Positions 16,547 through 28,800 of a stretch of 64,000 nt of DNA are shown here, in pieces. How positions within the stretch are numbered: position 1 is the stretch's first letter; each line of letters starts with the position of its first letter. The notes below the pieces were generated by a model. That model was not told the DNA's origin. It saw only the letters and a list, made by a program, of their open reading frames with translations, and made no database searches. The DNA is taken from assembly GCA_026003895.1 (NCBI GenBank), contig BPIC01000001.1, positions 748,128 to 812,127 on the forward strand, read 5' to 3'. Source of the stretch: Dehalococcoidia bacterium (GTDB lineage: Bacteria > Chloroflexota > Dehalococcoidia > SpSt-223). The position numbers and the translations under genes are program-made.

Positions 16547-17029
16547 ATGGGCGACGCAATGGCAGCGTGGGAGCGCGAGCTGTGGGAGGCGAACAGCGGT
16601 GTTTGGATCAGCCGCTACACCGTCCGTGACGCGACGGGTGTCATTCTGGACCAGCACGAGGCGCGCAATGACATCGCCATCGACTGGGCAACGAACCGCT
16701 ACGCGCAACGCAACGTCTACACCAGGGGCGACACCATCGAGACGCGCCGGTACCTTGGCCACTTCGAGGGAGGTCGCCTCGTCATCGAAAGCGACCGTCT
16801 GGTTGGGGTGGCTTGGCCAGTCGAGCGGCGGGTGATTCTGCTCAACTTCCGTCTCAAGGACGCGCCGACCGAAACGTTTGAGCTCATCACGCTGGTGGAT
16901 GAGCGTCATCGCGCCCGGGTCATGCAGCACATTGCAGGTGGACGGCTGGCTGCGGTGACCAGCGTCTTCGACGAAGTCCGAGTTTCTGCCGAGCCGGCTA
17001 TCGACGCCGCCGGCAACGACCTGCCGTGA
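16547..17029 (+). CDS. Hypothetical protein, MarR-associated, probable lipocalin-like barrel
   Basis: 160 aa, no signal peptide, no TM. Not firmly recognised. The sequence alternates beta-strand-like segments with turns (WISRYTVRDATGVILDQHEA, then TRRYLGHFEGGRLVIES, then RRVILLNFRLKDAPTETFEL), the look of a lipocalin/FABP or DUF1579-like calycin barrel. There is GAGGAGGGG upstream of the ATG at 16547; an ATG at 16559 is also possible. It is expressed from a strong consensus promoter that shares the MarR operator, so it is the best candidate target of that regulator and may bind the same small ligand. Confidence 0.6.
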   Translation: MGDAMAAWERELWEANSGVWISRYTVRDATGVILDQHEARNDIAIDWATNRYAQRNVYTRGDTIETRRYLGHFEGGRLVIESDRLVGVAWPVERRVILLNFRLKDAPTETFELITLVDERHRARVMQHIAGGRLAAVTSVFDEVRVSAEPAIDAAGNDLP

Positions 17030-17240
17030 CACTCGCCGCGGTGTGCCATTGGCAGGCATCGCGATCCCTCTTCCCCGGGAAGCCACTCCTAACCGTGCGC
17101 CGGCGGCGTAATGGCGTCGTCGCAGGCCGTTGAAGTCGGGACGCCGGTGGGCGAAAGGGTTTTGTCACCGAAGAGGACTCCCAATTCTGGCCGCTCGCTA
17201 CACTAGCCGCCGTGCGGAGCTCTCGCTCGAAAGGATGCCT

Positions 17241-18005
17241 ATGCCTCGCTTTCTCAGCCGTCGTCAAGCGCTCGCGCTCGGCGCTGCGGCCGGCGCAGCC
17301 CTCCTTGCCCGTCCGGCGTCTGCCCAGCAGGCCGCCGGCCAATTTCGATTCATCAATGCCGTTCCCGATGCGTTGCCGCTCTCGGTGCTGATCGATGGCA
17401 CGGCCAGAGTCCCCCCGGTTGGCTATGGCAGCGTCACCGAGTGGGTCCCCGTCGCCACGGGTGAGGCGTCGATCGAGGTCATCCCGCAACCGGCGGCGGG
17501 CGGGTCGCCGCAACCTCCGCTCGTCACGACGACGGTGACGATCGCCCCCGACACGTGGGTAACGTTGCTCGCTATCGGCCAGCAGGTAGCCGACAACGTT
17601 CAACCGTGGGTGATCACCGATCAGCCCCCGTCGGCAGCGGCCGGCGGGGCGCTGGTCCGGGTGATTCACGCCGCGGTCGGGGCACCACCGCTCCACGTGG
17701 TGGCGAGCGGTCCGATTACGGTGCAATTCGGAGATGTGCGATTCAACGAGGCGAGCAGCTACGTCGGGATGGACGCCGGGTCGTACCAGCTCAGCGCGGT
17801 GGCAGTTCCACCCGCGCCGGCGCTGCCCCAGCCACCGGTCTTCACGTTCGGCGCCGAGCTTCCCAACCCGATCGTGACAGGCCAGCGGCCGGTCGATTCA
17901 CCGATTTCCTTCGGCTACTCGTCCTATAGCATCATCGCCTTTGGTCGCGTTGCTCGGGATCCCTACCTCGCCTTTCTCGTCACGACCGATCTCTCCTCGA
18001 TCTAA
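17241..18005 (+). CDS. Secreted DUF4397-domain protein (Tat-type signal)
   Basis: 254 aa. The N-terminus MPRFLSRRQALALGAAAGAA carries a twin-arginine motif (SRRQAL), a hydrophobic stretch, and a probable cut after ARPASA. The mature part contains two DUF4397 units, recognisable from FRFINAVPDALPLSVLIDGT and VRVIHAAVGAPPLHVVASG (immunoglobulin-like beta-sandwiches of unknown role). I chose the ATG at 17241 because GAAAGGA then has normal spacing; the ATG at 17235 would put the site too close. It is convergent with the DUF2277 gene, overlapping by 4 nt. Confidence 0.8.
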   Translation: MPRFLSRRQALALGAAAGAALLARPASAQQAAGQFRFINAVPDALPLSVLIDGTARVPPVGYGSVTEWVPVATGEASIEVIPQPAAGGSPQPPLVTTTVTIAPDTWVTLLAIGQQVADNVQPWVITDQPPSAAAGGALVRVIHAAVGAPPLHVVASGPITVQFGDVRFNEASSYVGMDAGSYQLSAVAVPPAPALPQPPVFTFGAELPNPIVTGQRPVDSPISFGYSSYSIIAFGRVARDPYLAFLVTTDLSSI

Positions 18006-18211
18006 CGCATCCGGCGCGGCGTGAGCGAATCGAGCAACCGTCGGGAGACGGCGGCGATCTCATCCACGGCGGCATCGTAGGCGGCGGCGTTGGCGCGTGA
18101 GGGAACGCGTGCGCCGCTGATCTTCCGGACGAATTGGAGTGCGGCGGCACGGATCTCCTCGTCAGTCGCTGGTCGATCGGGGAGGCGGAGCGGTTTGATG
18201 CTTCGGCACAT
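18002..18211 (-). CDS. DUF2277 family protein
   Basis: 69 aa from the ATG at 18211. It begins MCRSIKPLRLPDRPATDEEI, the hallmark N-terminus of DUF2277 (MCRNIKxL...), and continues with the helical AALQFVRKISG and NAAAYDAAVDEIAAVSRRLL. The family is small, cytoplasmic and of unknown function. The length is as expected. A longer in-frame extension to 18280 is not conserved-looking. The gene is divergent from the formamidase, 31 nt apart, so the two promoters must be compact. Confidence 0.85.
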   Translation of the reverse strand: MCRSIKPLRLPDRPATDEEIRAAALQFVRKISGARVPSRANAAAYDAAVDEIAAVSRRLLDSLTPRRMR

Positions 18212-18242
18212 GGGACGATGGTAGCACTCCGTGGGGAGAACG

Positions 18243-19160
18243 ATGCGGACGATCCACCAACGGCATACCGGCTGGGACAACGCGCTGCCGCCGGTCGCGG
18301 AGATCGAAAGCGGTGACGAACTCGAGTTCGACGTGGTCGATGCATCCGGCGGTCAGCTTGCTCGTGACTCGACGGCGGCAACGCTCGGGGCGCTCGACTT
18401 CGCGAGGGTGAACCCGGTGACCGGCCCGGTGTTTGTCCGCGGCGCGAGGCCGGGCGACGTGCTCGAGGTCGAGATCCGCGCTCTCACGCCCTCTGGCTGG
18501 GGGTGGACAGGGATCATTCCCGGGTTTGGCCTGCTGGCCGACGAGTATCCGGCGCCGTGGCTCGCTCATTGGCAGATCGACGGTGGAATTGCAACGGGAT
18601 TGGGCGGCGTGCGCGTGCCGATTCGGCCCTTTCCCGGCACGATCGGCGTTGCCCTCCCCGAGCCGGGGGCGCACAGTATCGTCCCACCGCGCCGGAACGG
18701 CGGCAACATGGACATCAAACATCTCGTCGCCGGCGCCCGGCTCTTGCTGCCGGTCTTGGTCGAGGGCGCGCTCTTCTCGGTCGGCGACACGCACGCTGCC
18801 CAAGGCGACGGCGAAGTGTGCGGCACGGCGATCGAGTCGCCAATGACGGTGACACTCCGGATAACGCTCCGCCGCGGTCGATCCCTGCCGGCGCCCGAAT
18901 ACGTCCTCCCGCCTCCCAGCGTTGCGCCTCCCGATCCTGCCGGCTATCACGTCACGACGGGAATCGCCAGTGATCTGCTTGAAGCTGCCCGCGAGGCGAC
19001 CCGCCACGCCGTTGCCTATCTTCAGGTGGAACACGGCTTCACGCGCGAGGAGGCATACGTTCTGGCCAGCGTCTGCGTGGACCTGCGGATCAGCGAAGTG
19101 GTGGATGCGCCAAACTGGCTGGTGTCGGCCGTTGTTCCGCTGTCGATCGTGAGCCGGTAG
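18243..19160 (+). CDS. Acetamidase/formamidase family protein
   Basis: 305 aa. Hydrolase of short amides to ammonia and a carboxylate (FmdA/AmdA family). Family motifs seen: ITGPVFV-like PVTGPVFVRGARPGDVLEVE, then PPRRNGGNMDIKHLVAG (metal-site region) and SVGDTHAAQGDGEVCGTAIE (conserved GD.HA.QGDGE). The ATG at 18243 has GGGGAGA at 6 nt. It has the usual length of the short bacterial form. The substrate may be formamide, acetamide or another small amide. Confidence 0.9.
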   Translation: MRTIHQRHTGWDNALPPVAEIESGDELEFDVVDASGGQLARDSTAATLGALDFARVNPVTGPVFVRGARPGDVLEVEIRALTPSGWGWTGIIPGFGLLADEYPAPWLAHWQIDGGIATGLGGVRVPIRPFPGTIGVALPEPGAHSIVPPRRNGGNMDIKHLVAGARLLLPVLVEGALFSVGDTHAAQGDGEVCGTAIESPMTVTLRITLRRGRSLPAPEYVLPPPSVAPPDPAGYHVTTGIASDLLEAAREATRHAVAYLQVEHGFTREEAYVLASVCVDLRISEVVDAPNWLVSAVVPLSIVSR

Positions 19161-19262
19161 GGAGCTCAGCGGTTGCTTTCGTCGGGATTTCACTACAAGA
19201 AGCGACGTTGGCCCGTCATTTGTCTGATGTAGAAGGTGCCTCGAGCGGTATAGAGTGGCTCC

Positions 19263-19676
19263 GTGAATCAGCCCAGCGTGCGGCGGCTCTCAGCCCCCGA
19301 GGGGCAGGTCGGCGTGAACTCCTCAGCCGACGGATCGCCGTGCCTGCTGCTGATCTACACCGACGCGCTCTTCCGCGACGTCATCTGTCACGCGTTGCGC
19401 GCCGCCCAGATCGAGGTCGGGCGTGCGGTCCACGCTGCCGAGATGAGCGGCTCGTTGCTCGCAGCCGTGCAGCCGACCGTCGTGGTCGTCGATCGGCTCC
19501 CGCCGGAGGCGCTCGTGCGGTTGCTCGCGCTCGCGGTCGAGCTCGCGTCACCGCCGCTCATCGTCGCGCTCAGTCTTGCCACGGACCGAATCCAGACTAT
19601 CGAGACGTTCGCCATCCGTCCTGCTGGCCTCGAGGAACTGCGCGCTGTCCTGCTCGAACGCCTACGGAACGGCTGA
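19263..19676 (+). CDS. Stand-alone receiver-like protein, degenerate
   Basis: 137 aa. The core reads LLLIYTDALFRDVICHALR, then TVVVVDRLPPEALVRLL and IVALSLATDRIQTIETFAIRPAGLEEL. This is the shape of a CheY-like receiver: the phospho-Asp position (VVVVD) is present, but the acidic pair at the end of strand 1 is reduced to TD, and the usual Lys in strand 5 is missing (FAIRPAG). No output domain follows. The GTG start has no ribosome site; TAGAGT ends 6 nt before it. It is possibly a pseudo-receiver acting by protein contact. Confidence 0.55.
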   Translation: MNQPSVRRLSAPEGQVGVNSSADGSPCLLLIYTDALFRDVICHALRAAQIEVGRAVHAAEMSGSLLAAVQPTVVVVDRLPPEALVRLLALAVELASPPLIVALSLATDRIQTIETFAIRPAGLEELRAVLLERLRNG

Positions 19677-19798
19677 CCAGCGTCAGACAGAGCCCGCGAG
19701 TTTGCGCCGGCGGCGTTTTGGTTTGCACGTGTGCCCGCAGCGAGGAACGCCGCTGTCACTGCTGCGCCCCGGCCGGCGCAAGCAGCGCGGCAGGAGCG

Positions 19799-20074
19799 CT
19801 ACCGATCGAGGCGCGGGGTGAGGGGCAGATCGTCCTCGCGCCATTCGGCAGCGATAAGCCGGCGGCGTTTCGCCCGGGCGCGGAGCAGCCGCCACCACCA
19901 AACCGCCGGGCCAAGCAGGAGGAAGATCGGAAGAAGGAAGGGCCAGTGCGTCGCCGCGACAAAGGCGATCGCGCTCTGGGATTGGTCGGCCTGCAAAATA
20001 AGCAGGGCGCCAAAGAGCTTAAAGGCGACGGCGACGCCAAGCATGGTCCACAGCGCGGCCCGTCCGTTGTCCAC
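19799..20074 (-). CDS. Small two-TM membrane protein
   Basis: 91 aa, not recognised. Two hydrophobic segments (about residues 8-27 and 38-61) are followed by a very basic stretch ([12 protein letters not shown]) and an acidic tail ([13 protein letters not shown]), so N- and C-termini are probably both inside. The GTG start at 20074 has TAGACT ending 6 nt upstream on the coding strand and no Shine-Dalgarno. The gene is divergent from glgX. Confidence 0.6.
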   Translation of the reverse strand: MDNGRAALWTMLGVAVAFKLFGALLILQADQSQSAIAFVAATHWPFLLPIFLLLGPAVWWWRLLRARAKRRRLIAAEWREDDLPLTPRLDR

Positions 20075-20080
20075 GCGGAG

Positions 20081-20086
20081 AGTCTA
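20081..20086 (-). promoter_or_regulatory. -10 element TAGACT, leaderless start
   Basis: The minus strand reads TAGACT, CTCCGC, GTG. The transcript from this hexamer would begin at or next to the GTG of the small membrane protein. Confidence 0.45.
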
Positions 20087-20183
20087 CTCGGTCCGTTCCA
20101 CGCGATCACGACAAGCCGTCCCTCCGCACGAGTATGCTAGGGTTGAGTCCGGCGCAGTGTCAGCGCCAAGTATCTCCGAAACG

Positions 20184-22319
20184 ATGGAACCGTCTGCCAT
20201 GCGCGAAATCTGGCCGGGCAAACCCTATCCGCTTGGCGCGACCCCCGACGGCGAGGGGACGAACTTTGCCATCTATTCCGAGCGCGCGACGAATGTCGTC
20301 CTCTGCCTATTCTCTGGCGATGCTGAAGAGCGGATCCCCCTCCCGATGCGAACTGGCCACATTTGGCACGGCTATCTGCCTGGGGTCGGCATCGGCCAGC
20401 GCTATGGCTACCGTGTCGAGGGGCCGTACGACCCCGAATCGGGATTGCGATTCAACCCCGCCAAACTGCTGATAGACCCTTACGCCCGTGCGCTCGAAGG
20501 CCAAGTGAACTGGCGTGGTCCCGTCTTCGGGTATCCACGCGGGAGCGATGACCTGACGCGCGACGACCGTGACGACGCGGCGGCGATGCCGAAAGGCCTG
20601 ATCATCGATTGCTCGTTCGATTGGGGCAACGACCGCCCGCCGGCTACACCGTGGAACCGAACCATCATCTACGAGTTGCACGTCAAAGGCTTCACGAAGC
20701 TGCATCCTGAGGTCGAGCCAGCATTGCGCGGCACCTATCTTGGCCTCGCGTCGCCGCCGGTGCTCCGCTACCTCCAAGAGCTGGGGATCACCGCCGTCGA
20801 GCTCCTGCCTGTCCACGCCTTCACCGACGACCGATGGCTGCGCGACCGTGGCCTCGTCAACTACTGGGGGTACAACACCATCAACTACTTCGCGCCCGAG
20901 GCGCGCTACGCCGTCGATCCGACTCAGGGCAATCCGGTGCGTGAGTTCAAGACGATGGTGAAAGCACTCCACGCGGTCGGGATCGAGGTGATCTTGGATG
21001 TGGTGTTCAACCACACGGCCGAAGGAAACCACCTCGGCCCCACCCTCTCGTTCCGGGGGATCGATAACCAGACCTACTATCGGCTGGTCCCGGCGCGACC
21101 GCGGTTTTATGTCGATTACACCGGTGTCGGGAATACCCTCAACAGCCCGCACCCCCAAGTGCTGAAGCTCATCATGGACTCGCTGCGCTACTGGGTCGAG
21201 GAAATGCACGTCGATGGCTTCCGCTTCGACTTGGCGACAACCCTCGCCCGCGAAGAGCACCACGTCGACCGGTTGGGGTCATTTTTCGACGTTATCCATC
21301 AGGATCCGGTCATCTCACGCGTAAAGCTGATCGCCGAGCCGTGGGACATCGGCGAAGACGGCTATCAAGTGGGGCGCTTCCCGATCCTCTGGACCGAGTG
21401 GAACGGCCGCTATCGCGATGCGGTGCGCGCGTGGTGGAAAGGAGACGCCGGGCTCGCGCCTGAGATGGGCTATCGATTAACGGGCTCCAGCGACTTGTAT
21501 CAAGCTGATGGACGTCATCCTTGGGCGTCCATCAACTTTGTCACCTGCCATGATGGGTTCACCCTCACCGATCTCGTCTCCTACAACGAGAAGCACAACG
21601 AAGCGAACGGCGAGGACAACCGCGACGGCTCGGACCATAACCTGAGTTGGAACTGTGGTCATGAAGGGCCAACCGACGACCCGGCGATCCTGCGGCTGCG
21701 CGATCGGCAGCGGCGGAATTTTCTCGCCACCCTCCTCCTTTCGAGCGGCGTGCCGATGATCCTCGCCGGCGATGAGATCGGCCGTACCCAGCGCGGCAAT
21801 AACAACCCCTACTGTCAAGACAACGAGATCAGCTGGGTCGACTGGGACCTCGACCCGTGGCAGCAAGAGCTGCTGGAGTGGACGAAGCGAATGATCCGGC
21901 TGCGTCAGAGCCAGCCGGTGCTGCGGCGCCAAACCTTCTTCGCCGGGACATCGCCAGACGGTGATGGACCAAAGGACATCACGTGGCTCCGTCCGGACGG
22001 CTGCGAGATGACCAGTGAAGATTGGCTGCACGCGGGACTGCACGCCTTTGGCATGCTGCTGGCCGGCGATTCGCTCAACGAGCTCGACGAGCGAGGCCGG
22101 CCCGTCAGCGGTGACACCCTGCTCATCCTGATGAACGCCTCGCCCGACCCGGTGCGGTTCGTCTTACCGAGGACGCAAGGCATCTGGGAGCTGATCGAAG
22201 ACACGGCCCGGCCGAACGAGATTGGCGTCCGACCGCTGGCGGCCTACCCGCTCGAATCGCGATCGCTGGCAGTCTTCATCCAACGGGGGCCAACGGAGGG
22301 GTCGGCGCCGGCGTCGTAA
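20184..22319 (+). CDS. glgX: Glycogen debranching enzyme (isoamylase, GH13)
   Basis: 711 aa from the ATG at 20184 (an ATG at 20199 is possible; neither has a good ribosome site). It hydrolyses alpha-1,6 branches of glycogen. An N-terminal CBM48 domain (about 10-110, [20 protein letters not shown]) precedes the GH13 barrel: [27 protein letters not shown] (nucleophile Asp), [16 protein letters not shown] (acid Glu), [20 protein letters not shown] (third Asp). The C-terminal beta domain ends at 22319. Length and motif order are normal. TATGCT at 20133-20138 is a possible -10. Its last 44 nt overlap the convergent HD-GYP gene. Confidence 0.95.
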   Translation: MEPSAMREIWPGKPYPLGATPDGEGTNFAIYSERATNVVLCLFSGDAEERIPLPMRTGHIWHGYLPGVGIGQRYGYRVEGPYDPESGLRFNPAKLLIDPYARALEGQVNWRGPVFGYPRGSDDLTRDDRDDAAAMPKGLIIDCSFDWGNDRPPATPWNRTIIYELHVKGFTKLHPEVEPALRGTYLGLASPPVLRYLQELGITAVELLPVHAFTDDRWLRDRGLVNYWGYNTINYFAPEARYAVDPTQGNPVREFKTMVKALHAVGIEVILDVVFNHTAEGNHLGPTLSFRGIDNQTYYRLVPARPRFYVDYTGVGNTLNSPHPQVLKLIMDSLRYWVEEMHVDGFRFDLATTLAREEHHVDRLGSFFDVIHQDPVISRVKLIAEPWDIGEDGYQVGRFPILWTEWNGRYRDAVRAWWKGDAGLAPEMGYRLTGSSDLYQADGRHPWASINFVTCHDGFTLTDLVSYNEKHNEANGEDNRDGSDHNLSWNCGHEGPTDDPAILRLRDRQRRNFLATLLLSSGVPMILAGDEIGRTQRGNNNPYCQDNEISWVDWDLDPWQQELLEWTKRMIRLRQSQPVLRRQTFFAGTSPDGDGPKDITWLRPDGCEMTSEDWLHAGLHAFGMLLAGDSLNELDERGRPVSGDTLLILMNASPDPVRFVLPRTQGIWELIEDTARPNEIGVRPLAAYPLESRSLAVFIQRGPTEGSAPAS

Positions 22320-23463
22320 GCTCACAGTCCGGTTCGGCGTGGGTCGAAATTTCCTCCCCCTCCACGGGCTGGCCGTGCGGATCGAGCGTCAACCGGACGA
22401 CCGGCCGAGTAAGCTGGCCCGGCCGGTTCTCGACGACCACGCCGGTGAAGCCGTCGTAGCGTCCGCCAGTCAGCCGCACCGTCGAGCCAATCGGGAAGAG
22501 CGGAATGGTTGCGAAGAACGCCCGGATTACCTCTTCGTTCAGGTGCCGGCCGGCCATCTGGCGCATCGTTGCGGCAAGCGTCTCCGGCGGCATCGCGGGG
22601 CGATAGGGCCGGTCCGACGACAGCGCCGAGTAGACGTCGGCTACCGCCGCGATCTCGGCGAGCGGGTGGATGCGTGAGCGATTGAAGCGGTCGTGCTCTT
22701 CCCGCCGCAGCCGGTTGGTGCCGTGCAAACCGCGAGGATAGCCACTGCCATCTTGGCGTTCGTGGTGCTGGAAGGCGACGTGGTTCGCCACGTAGTCGCC
22801 GATCGCACCTTCCGCGAGATATTGGAAGCCGAGTTCCGTATGCTGCTGCATCGTTCGCATTTCTTCGGGGGTGAGCGGGCCTGGCTTGTTCAGAATCTCG
22901 TCCGGCACAAACATCTTCCCGATGTCGTGCAGCAGCGCTCCGAGCGCAAGCTGATGGAGCTCGTCGGGGCGTAGCCGCAGCGACCGGCCAAGCAAGATGG
23001 CGATCACCGCAACGTCGACCGAATGGCTGAAGGTGTAATCGTCGTAACTCTTCAACGCAGTGATGCCAGTGAGGATGTCGTGGTCGAGCACCTCGTTCAG
23101 GATCAGGTCAACGTCCTGCCGAACCGATTCGAGTAGCCGCTGTGTTTTCCGAGCTCGCGCTAGCTCCGCCCCCCGCGTGCGCGGACGATCCTCGCCGACG
23201 TCCAGACTCGACAGGTGAAACAGTTCGCTGATGTGCCGCACTGTCACCGTGCGAACGCGATCCGAGATGACGTCTTGCGGGATCACATCGTCAGCGATAC
23301 CGTCACGGACGTAGACCGCATAGTAGCGCCGCCGCCGGAGCGAGCTGATCATCTCCGCAGTCAGAGGGACGCCTTCTCGGACGAGCAAATCGCCTCGGTC
23401 GTTGCGAAGGGGCAGCCCAAGAACATCCCCGGGGCGCAGCATTGAGACAGGAATGCGACGCAT
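22276..23463 (-). CDS. HD-GYP domain protein, probable cyclic-di-GMP phosphodiesterase
   Basis: 395 aa. Residues 1-85 form an N-terminal DUF3391-like module. The HD-GYP core follows: [37 protein letters not shown] (HD), a long His-rich helix, [16 protein letters not shown] (the GYP motif intact) and [21 protein letters not shown]. All metal-binding His/Asp positions look present, so hydrolysis of c-di-GMP is likely. The C-terminal 70 residues ([19 protein letters not shown]) resemble a small SH3-like beta-barrel. GAAAGGCGG precedes the ATG. It has no receiver, so the trigger is unknown. It overlaps the 3' end of glgX on the opposite strand. Confidence 0.9.
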   Translation of the reverse strand: MRRIPVSMLRPGDVLGLPLRNDRGDLLVREGVPLTAEMISSLRRRRYYAVYVRDGIADDVIPQDVISDRVRTVTVRHISELFHLSSLDVGEDRPRTRGAELARARKTQRLLESVRQDVDLILNEVLDHDILTGITALKSYDDYTFSHSVDVAVIAILLGRSLRLRPDELHQLALGALLHDIGKMFVPDEILNKPGPLTPEEMRTMQQHTELGFQYLAEGAIGDYVANHVAFQHHERQDGSGYPRGLHGTNRLRREEHDRFNRSRIHPLAEIAAVADVYSALSSDRPYRPAMPPETLAATMRQMAGRHLNEEVIRAFFATIPLFPIGSTVRLTGGRYDGFTGVVVENRPGQLTRPVVRLTLDPHGQPVEGEEISTHAEPDCELTTPAPTPPLAPVG

Positions 23464-23547
23464 GACCGCCTTTCGCGAGCGAGATAAACGGAGAGCGGAC
23501 GACCGTCTACCACCCTTATCGGCGCGACACGCCGAGTCCTGAAGCAG

Positions 23548-24174
23548 TCAGCGGCTATGCCGACCGAGGAGGACGAGGGCGCGGCCACGCGGGCTCGCGA
23601 CCCAGCGGGTGGACCAGCGAAACCCGGAGGGGCCAGCCAGCAAAGGGCGATCCGGCGCTTCGCCGGAGACGAGGCGATGGAGCCAGTCGAGCGCGGCGCC
23701 GATCGGCCCCTCCGGCCGGATAACGCCTGCCAAGACGATGATGATGACGCCCTCGGGCCGCAACACCCGGTCGATTTCGCGGTGGACAACGGCAGCGAGG
23801 ATGTATTCACTGGGGAACGTGCTCACGACGCAGTCGACGCTTGCCGCTTGGATCGGCAACGCTCCCGCATCGGCTTGGACGAGGCGCGCCGTCACGCCGG
23901 CCTGTCGGAAGCGGCGGCGCGCTTGGGCGATCATCTGCGGGGAGCGTTCGACTGCGGTCCAATCCAGCCCGCGCTCGATCGCGACGAGCTGCAGTGCGCC
24001 GGTTCCCGAGCCGAGTTCGAGCACCCGTCCTTCGACAAACTCGAGGGCGGCCTGCTGCCAGAGCGCCCATTGCCCAAGGAAAAACGTTCGGCTCACCCAG
24101 TCGTAGATTGGCGCGAGCGGCCCATAAAGCAAACCGAAGGCGAACCGCACGAGGCGGCGAGGCAGGCCGGTCAC
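23548..24174 (-). CDS. Class I SAM-dependent methyltransferase
   Basis: About 208 aa from the GTG at 24174. The N-terminus YGPLAPIYDWVSRTFFLGQW resembles UbiE/phospholipid N-methyltransferase proteins that act near the membrane. Motif I is RVLELGSGTGALQL, then TAVERSPQMIAQARRRF, ARLVQADAGALPI (motif II) and REIDRVLRPEGVIIIVLAG (motif III). The substrate is unknown. The open frame extends to 24369 but that part is low-complexity Arg/Pro-rich and I exclude it; the start remains unsure because no strong ribosome site is seen. Confidence 0.8.
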   Translation of the reverse strand: MTGLPRRLVRFAFGLLYGPLAPIYDWVSRTFFLGQWALWQQAALEFVEGRVLELGSGTGALQLVAIERGLDWTAVERSPQMIAQARRRFRQAGVTARLVQADAGALPIQAASVDCVVSTFPSEYILAAVVHREIDRVLRPEGVIIIVLAGVIRPEGPIGAALDWLHRLVSGEAPDRPLLAGPSGFRWSTRWVASPRGRALVLLGRHSR

Positions 24175-24668
24175 CCGGCGTCTGACGGCCGACCGCCGGC
24201 AGCCACGCGCCCCCGGCCCAGTTGGTCGGCGAGGCTGCTGCACTGGTGGCTCGCCGCTCGGCGCGGCGTGCAGGAGAGGTCGAGACTGCCGTGGTCCGGA
24301 GCAGCCCGCCGATTCGCACCAGCGCAGAAGCGACCGACCGCCCACCGTCCCGGCGGCAATCGAGGCCACTGGCCGAGGCAGGAGCGCTTGCCCAAGCCTC
24401 GCTTATCGTTCAGCCAGCCGATCGTCCTGCGAGCAGGGTTCCCACCGTCCGCGCCCCAACGGGGGGCCGGTCTCCGCAATGGTGATGAGCACGGCGCGAG
24501 CGGCGCACGTGGCCGCGGGCTCGTTGGCGGCTCCGGCGTGATCGTGCGAGAGGGGGCGACCGTCGTGCTCTGGGTTGCCATACCTCAACTCGTCGGCAGT
24601 ATAGACTGACGAGGGAATCGGCGGATGTCGGCTATACTTCCGCCCGATCGACGGAACGGAGGAACGGC
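24175..24668. other. Intergenic region, about 490 nt
   Basis: No convincing gene on either strand. It holds the upstream regions of the methyltransferase (minus) and of the LDI-like gene (plus). TATACT at 24633-24638 and TATAGA at 24600-24605 are possible -10 elements for the plus-strand gene. GGAGG at 24658-24662 is its ribosome site. Confidence 0.5.
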
Positions 24669-25756
24669 TTGGCCACGCTGCCCCTGGCCCGGCGTTCTGC
24701 CGACGCGGGGCACGCTGAAGCGCTGTTCCGCTATGTGATCGAAGCTGCCCGCCAGCCACGTGACGACTGGTCTGCCTACCGAGAGCCTCGCTTCGCGGCC
24801 GGCAATTTCGGCCTTCGCTTCCAGATCGCCTTTCACGGCTATGCGCTGGTCGCGCTTGGGGAGCGACTGGGCGTGCCGCGAGAAGAGATCGGCCCGGCGC
24901 TCGGGGGGCTGATCGACCGCTTCCTCCATCCTACCGTCTGGCGCTACTGGCTGGTGCGCGGCGCGACGCTCGATCCCGTCTATCCCCACAATATTCAATA
25001 CAGCGGCCATCTTGGCCAACTGATTGGGCTTTATGAGCGGCTGACTGGCGACGATCGGTTCGACCGTCCGTACGTGCTCGACGACGGGGCCGCAAGCCGG
25101 CATGAATATACCCACGGTGGCGTGATCGACGCCATCGCCCGCCAAATGGCGGCGAACCCGTGCCATGGTGTCACTTGTGAGCCCGGTAATGTCTACGTTG
25201 CCTGCAACGTCCATGGTGCGCTTGCCTTGCTCCTCCACGACGCCGCTCACGGCACCAATCATCGGTCTCTGATCGACGCATGGAACGCCTGGGTGCGTCG
25301 GCGGATGCTGCGCCGACGCGGCGGCATCTTCCAAGTCGCGTACCTGAGCGAGCGCGATGTTGTCATACCGGTGAACGTGCGAGTGATGGATGCCTGGAGC
25401 ATGGCGTTTCTGTCGCCGGTCGATCCTGCGCTGTTCGATGAGATGTATCCGCGTTTCCGCCGCGAGCTGCGTTGGCAGGGTGATGTTGCATCGCTACCGG
25501 CTCGGTGGCCGAATGCGCTGCTCGAAATCAGTGACGAGGCCTTGAATAGCGCCTTCGCCTTTGTCGCGGCGCGCGAGGCGGGCGACGAGGAGTCGGCAGC
25601 GGGGCTGCGGCGCTATGCCGCCAATCGGTTGGGGCTGGCCGAGCGCGGTGCCCGCGCCGCCTGCTGGTCGGCGCCCTTTCCCCTGCTCGTCACCGCCCTC
25701 TACGCGCTAGGGGAGGGGCTCACTCCGGGGGCGATGCGTCGTTGGGGAGCGGCCGC

Positions 25757-25760
<4 letters not shown>
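24669..25760 (+). CDS. Linalool dehydratase/isomerase-like protein
   Basis: 363 aa, start TTG with GGAGG 6 nt upstream. Mostly helical, as expected for an (alpha/alpha)6 barrel. HNIQYSGHLGQLIGLYERLT and CHGVTCEPGNVYVACNVH match the pattern of the linalool dehydratase/isomerase (LDI) fold. Cys170 and Cys179 are nine residues apart, the same spacing as the two catalytic Cys of Castellaniella LDI (C171, C180). His114 and conserved Tyr/Asp are present. A terpene substrate is not proven; other LDI-fold proteins are uncharacterised. It overlaps the murE start by 4 nt (GTGA), so the two are co-translated. Confidence 0.65.
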
Positions 25761-28197
<2,437 letters not shown>

Positions 28198-28207
28198 GGT
28201 AGGCGCT

Positions 28208-28276
28208 CACCCCGCCGCACCGCCGGCGCAAAGACCGACCGGCGGCCCGCTGGCGAGGCCAAAGCGCGGCGGGGTG
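28208..28276. terminator. Nested inverted repeat between convergent genes
   Basis: An outer perfect 11-bp pair, CACCCCGCCGC (28208-28218) and GCGGCGGGGTG (28266-28276), encloses an inner 7-bp pair CCGCCGG (28220-28226) and CCGGCGG (28239-28245). It sits 11 nt after mdh and 48 nt from the convergent FMN-binding gene. No T-run follows, so it may be a Rho-type or structural bidirectional terminator. Confidence 0.45.
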
Positions 28277-28324
28277 GAGTAGTTCGTCCCTCCCCGGGGA
28301 AGGCCGGCTCGTCGGGTAGGGCTG

Positions 28325-28789
28325 CTACCGCCCGCCTTGCGGTTTCATCGCGTAGATCCGGGTGGGCTCGATTTCGACCTCGATGCTTTCGACACCGGCG
28401 CGGCTGGCTTCGGTGCCGGGAACAGGGCGAGCGCGGCCATAGATCGTCATGACCGCGCCGTCGAGGTGCTTCTGGAGGGCGACGCGGTTGTTCAGCTCGA
28501 AGTCACGACGGCGCACCGAGTTGGTGAACATCCGCATCGTCAGGCGGCCATCCGGCTGAAAGTCAGCGTGGACCATCGCCAGATGAGGCTGCCCCTTCGG
28601 CCCCACCGACGCTACCGTGCAGGCGCGCTGCTCGTGCCACAGGTTCAGAAAGGTTTCGGCGTCCAGCCGCCAGTCGTCGCGAGCGAACGTCCGGCCGACC
28701 CCGGGCGTAGCCGTCGCCGCCGACCGGTCGAGAATCTCTTGAATCCGTTGAACAAACGCCGGATCTCGAGGGATGGCGTCGGTCGTCAT
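28325..28789 (-). CDS. Pyridoxamine 5'-phosphate oxidase-family protein (copy 2)
   Basis: 154 aa from the ATG at 28789 (GGAGGGAG upstream). Split-barrel flavin-binding fold of the PNPOx-like group: CTVASVGPKGQPHLAMVHAD, RLTMRMFTNSVRRRDFELNN and GRARPVPGTEAS. It is a close paralogue of the gene just upstream, with the same domain from end to end. Members bind FMN, F420 or haem. Substrate unknown. An earlier start at 29095 would read antiframe through the partner gene and is rejected. Confidence 0.8.
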   Translation of the reverse strand: MTTDAIPRDPAFVQRIQEILDRSAATATPGVGRTFARDDWRLDAETFLNLWHEQRACTVASVGPKGQPHLAMVHADFQPDGRLTMRMFTNSVRRRDFELNNRVALQKHLDGAVMTIYGRARPVPGTEASRAGVESIEVEIEPTRIYAMKPQGGR

Positions 28790-28800
28790 CGCTCCCTCCG

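Noticed and set aside
19731-20183. N-terminal extension of glgX
   Set aside because: Arg/Ser-rich, antisense to the 19799-20074 gene, and it passes through the likely glgX promoter.
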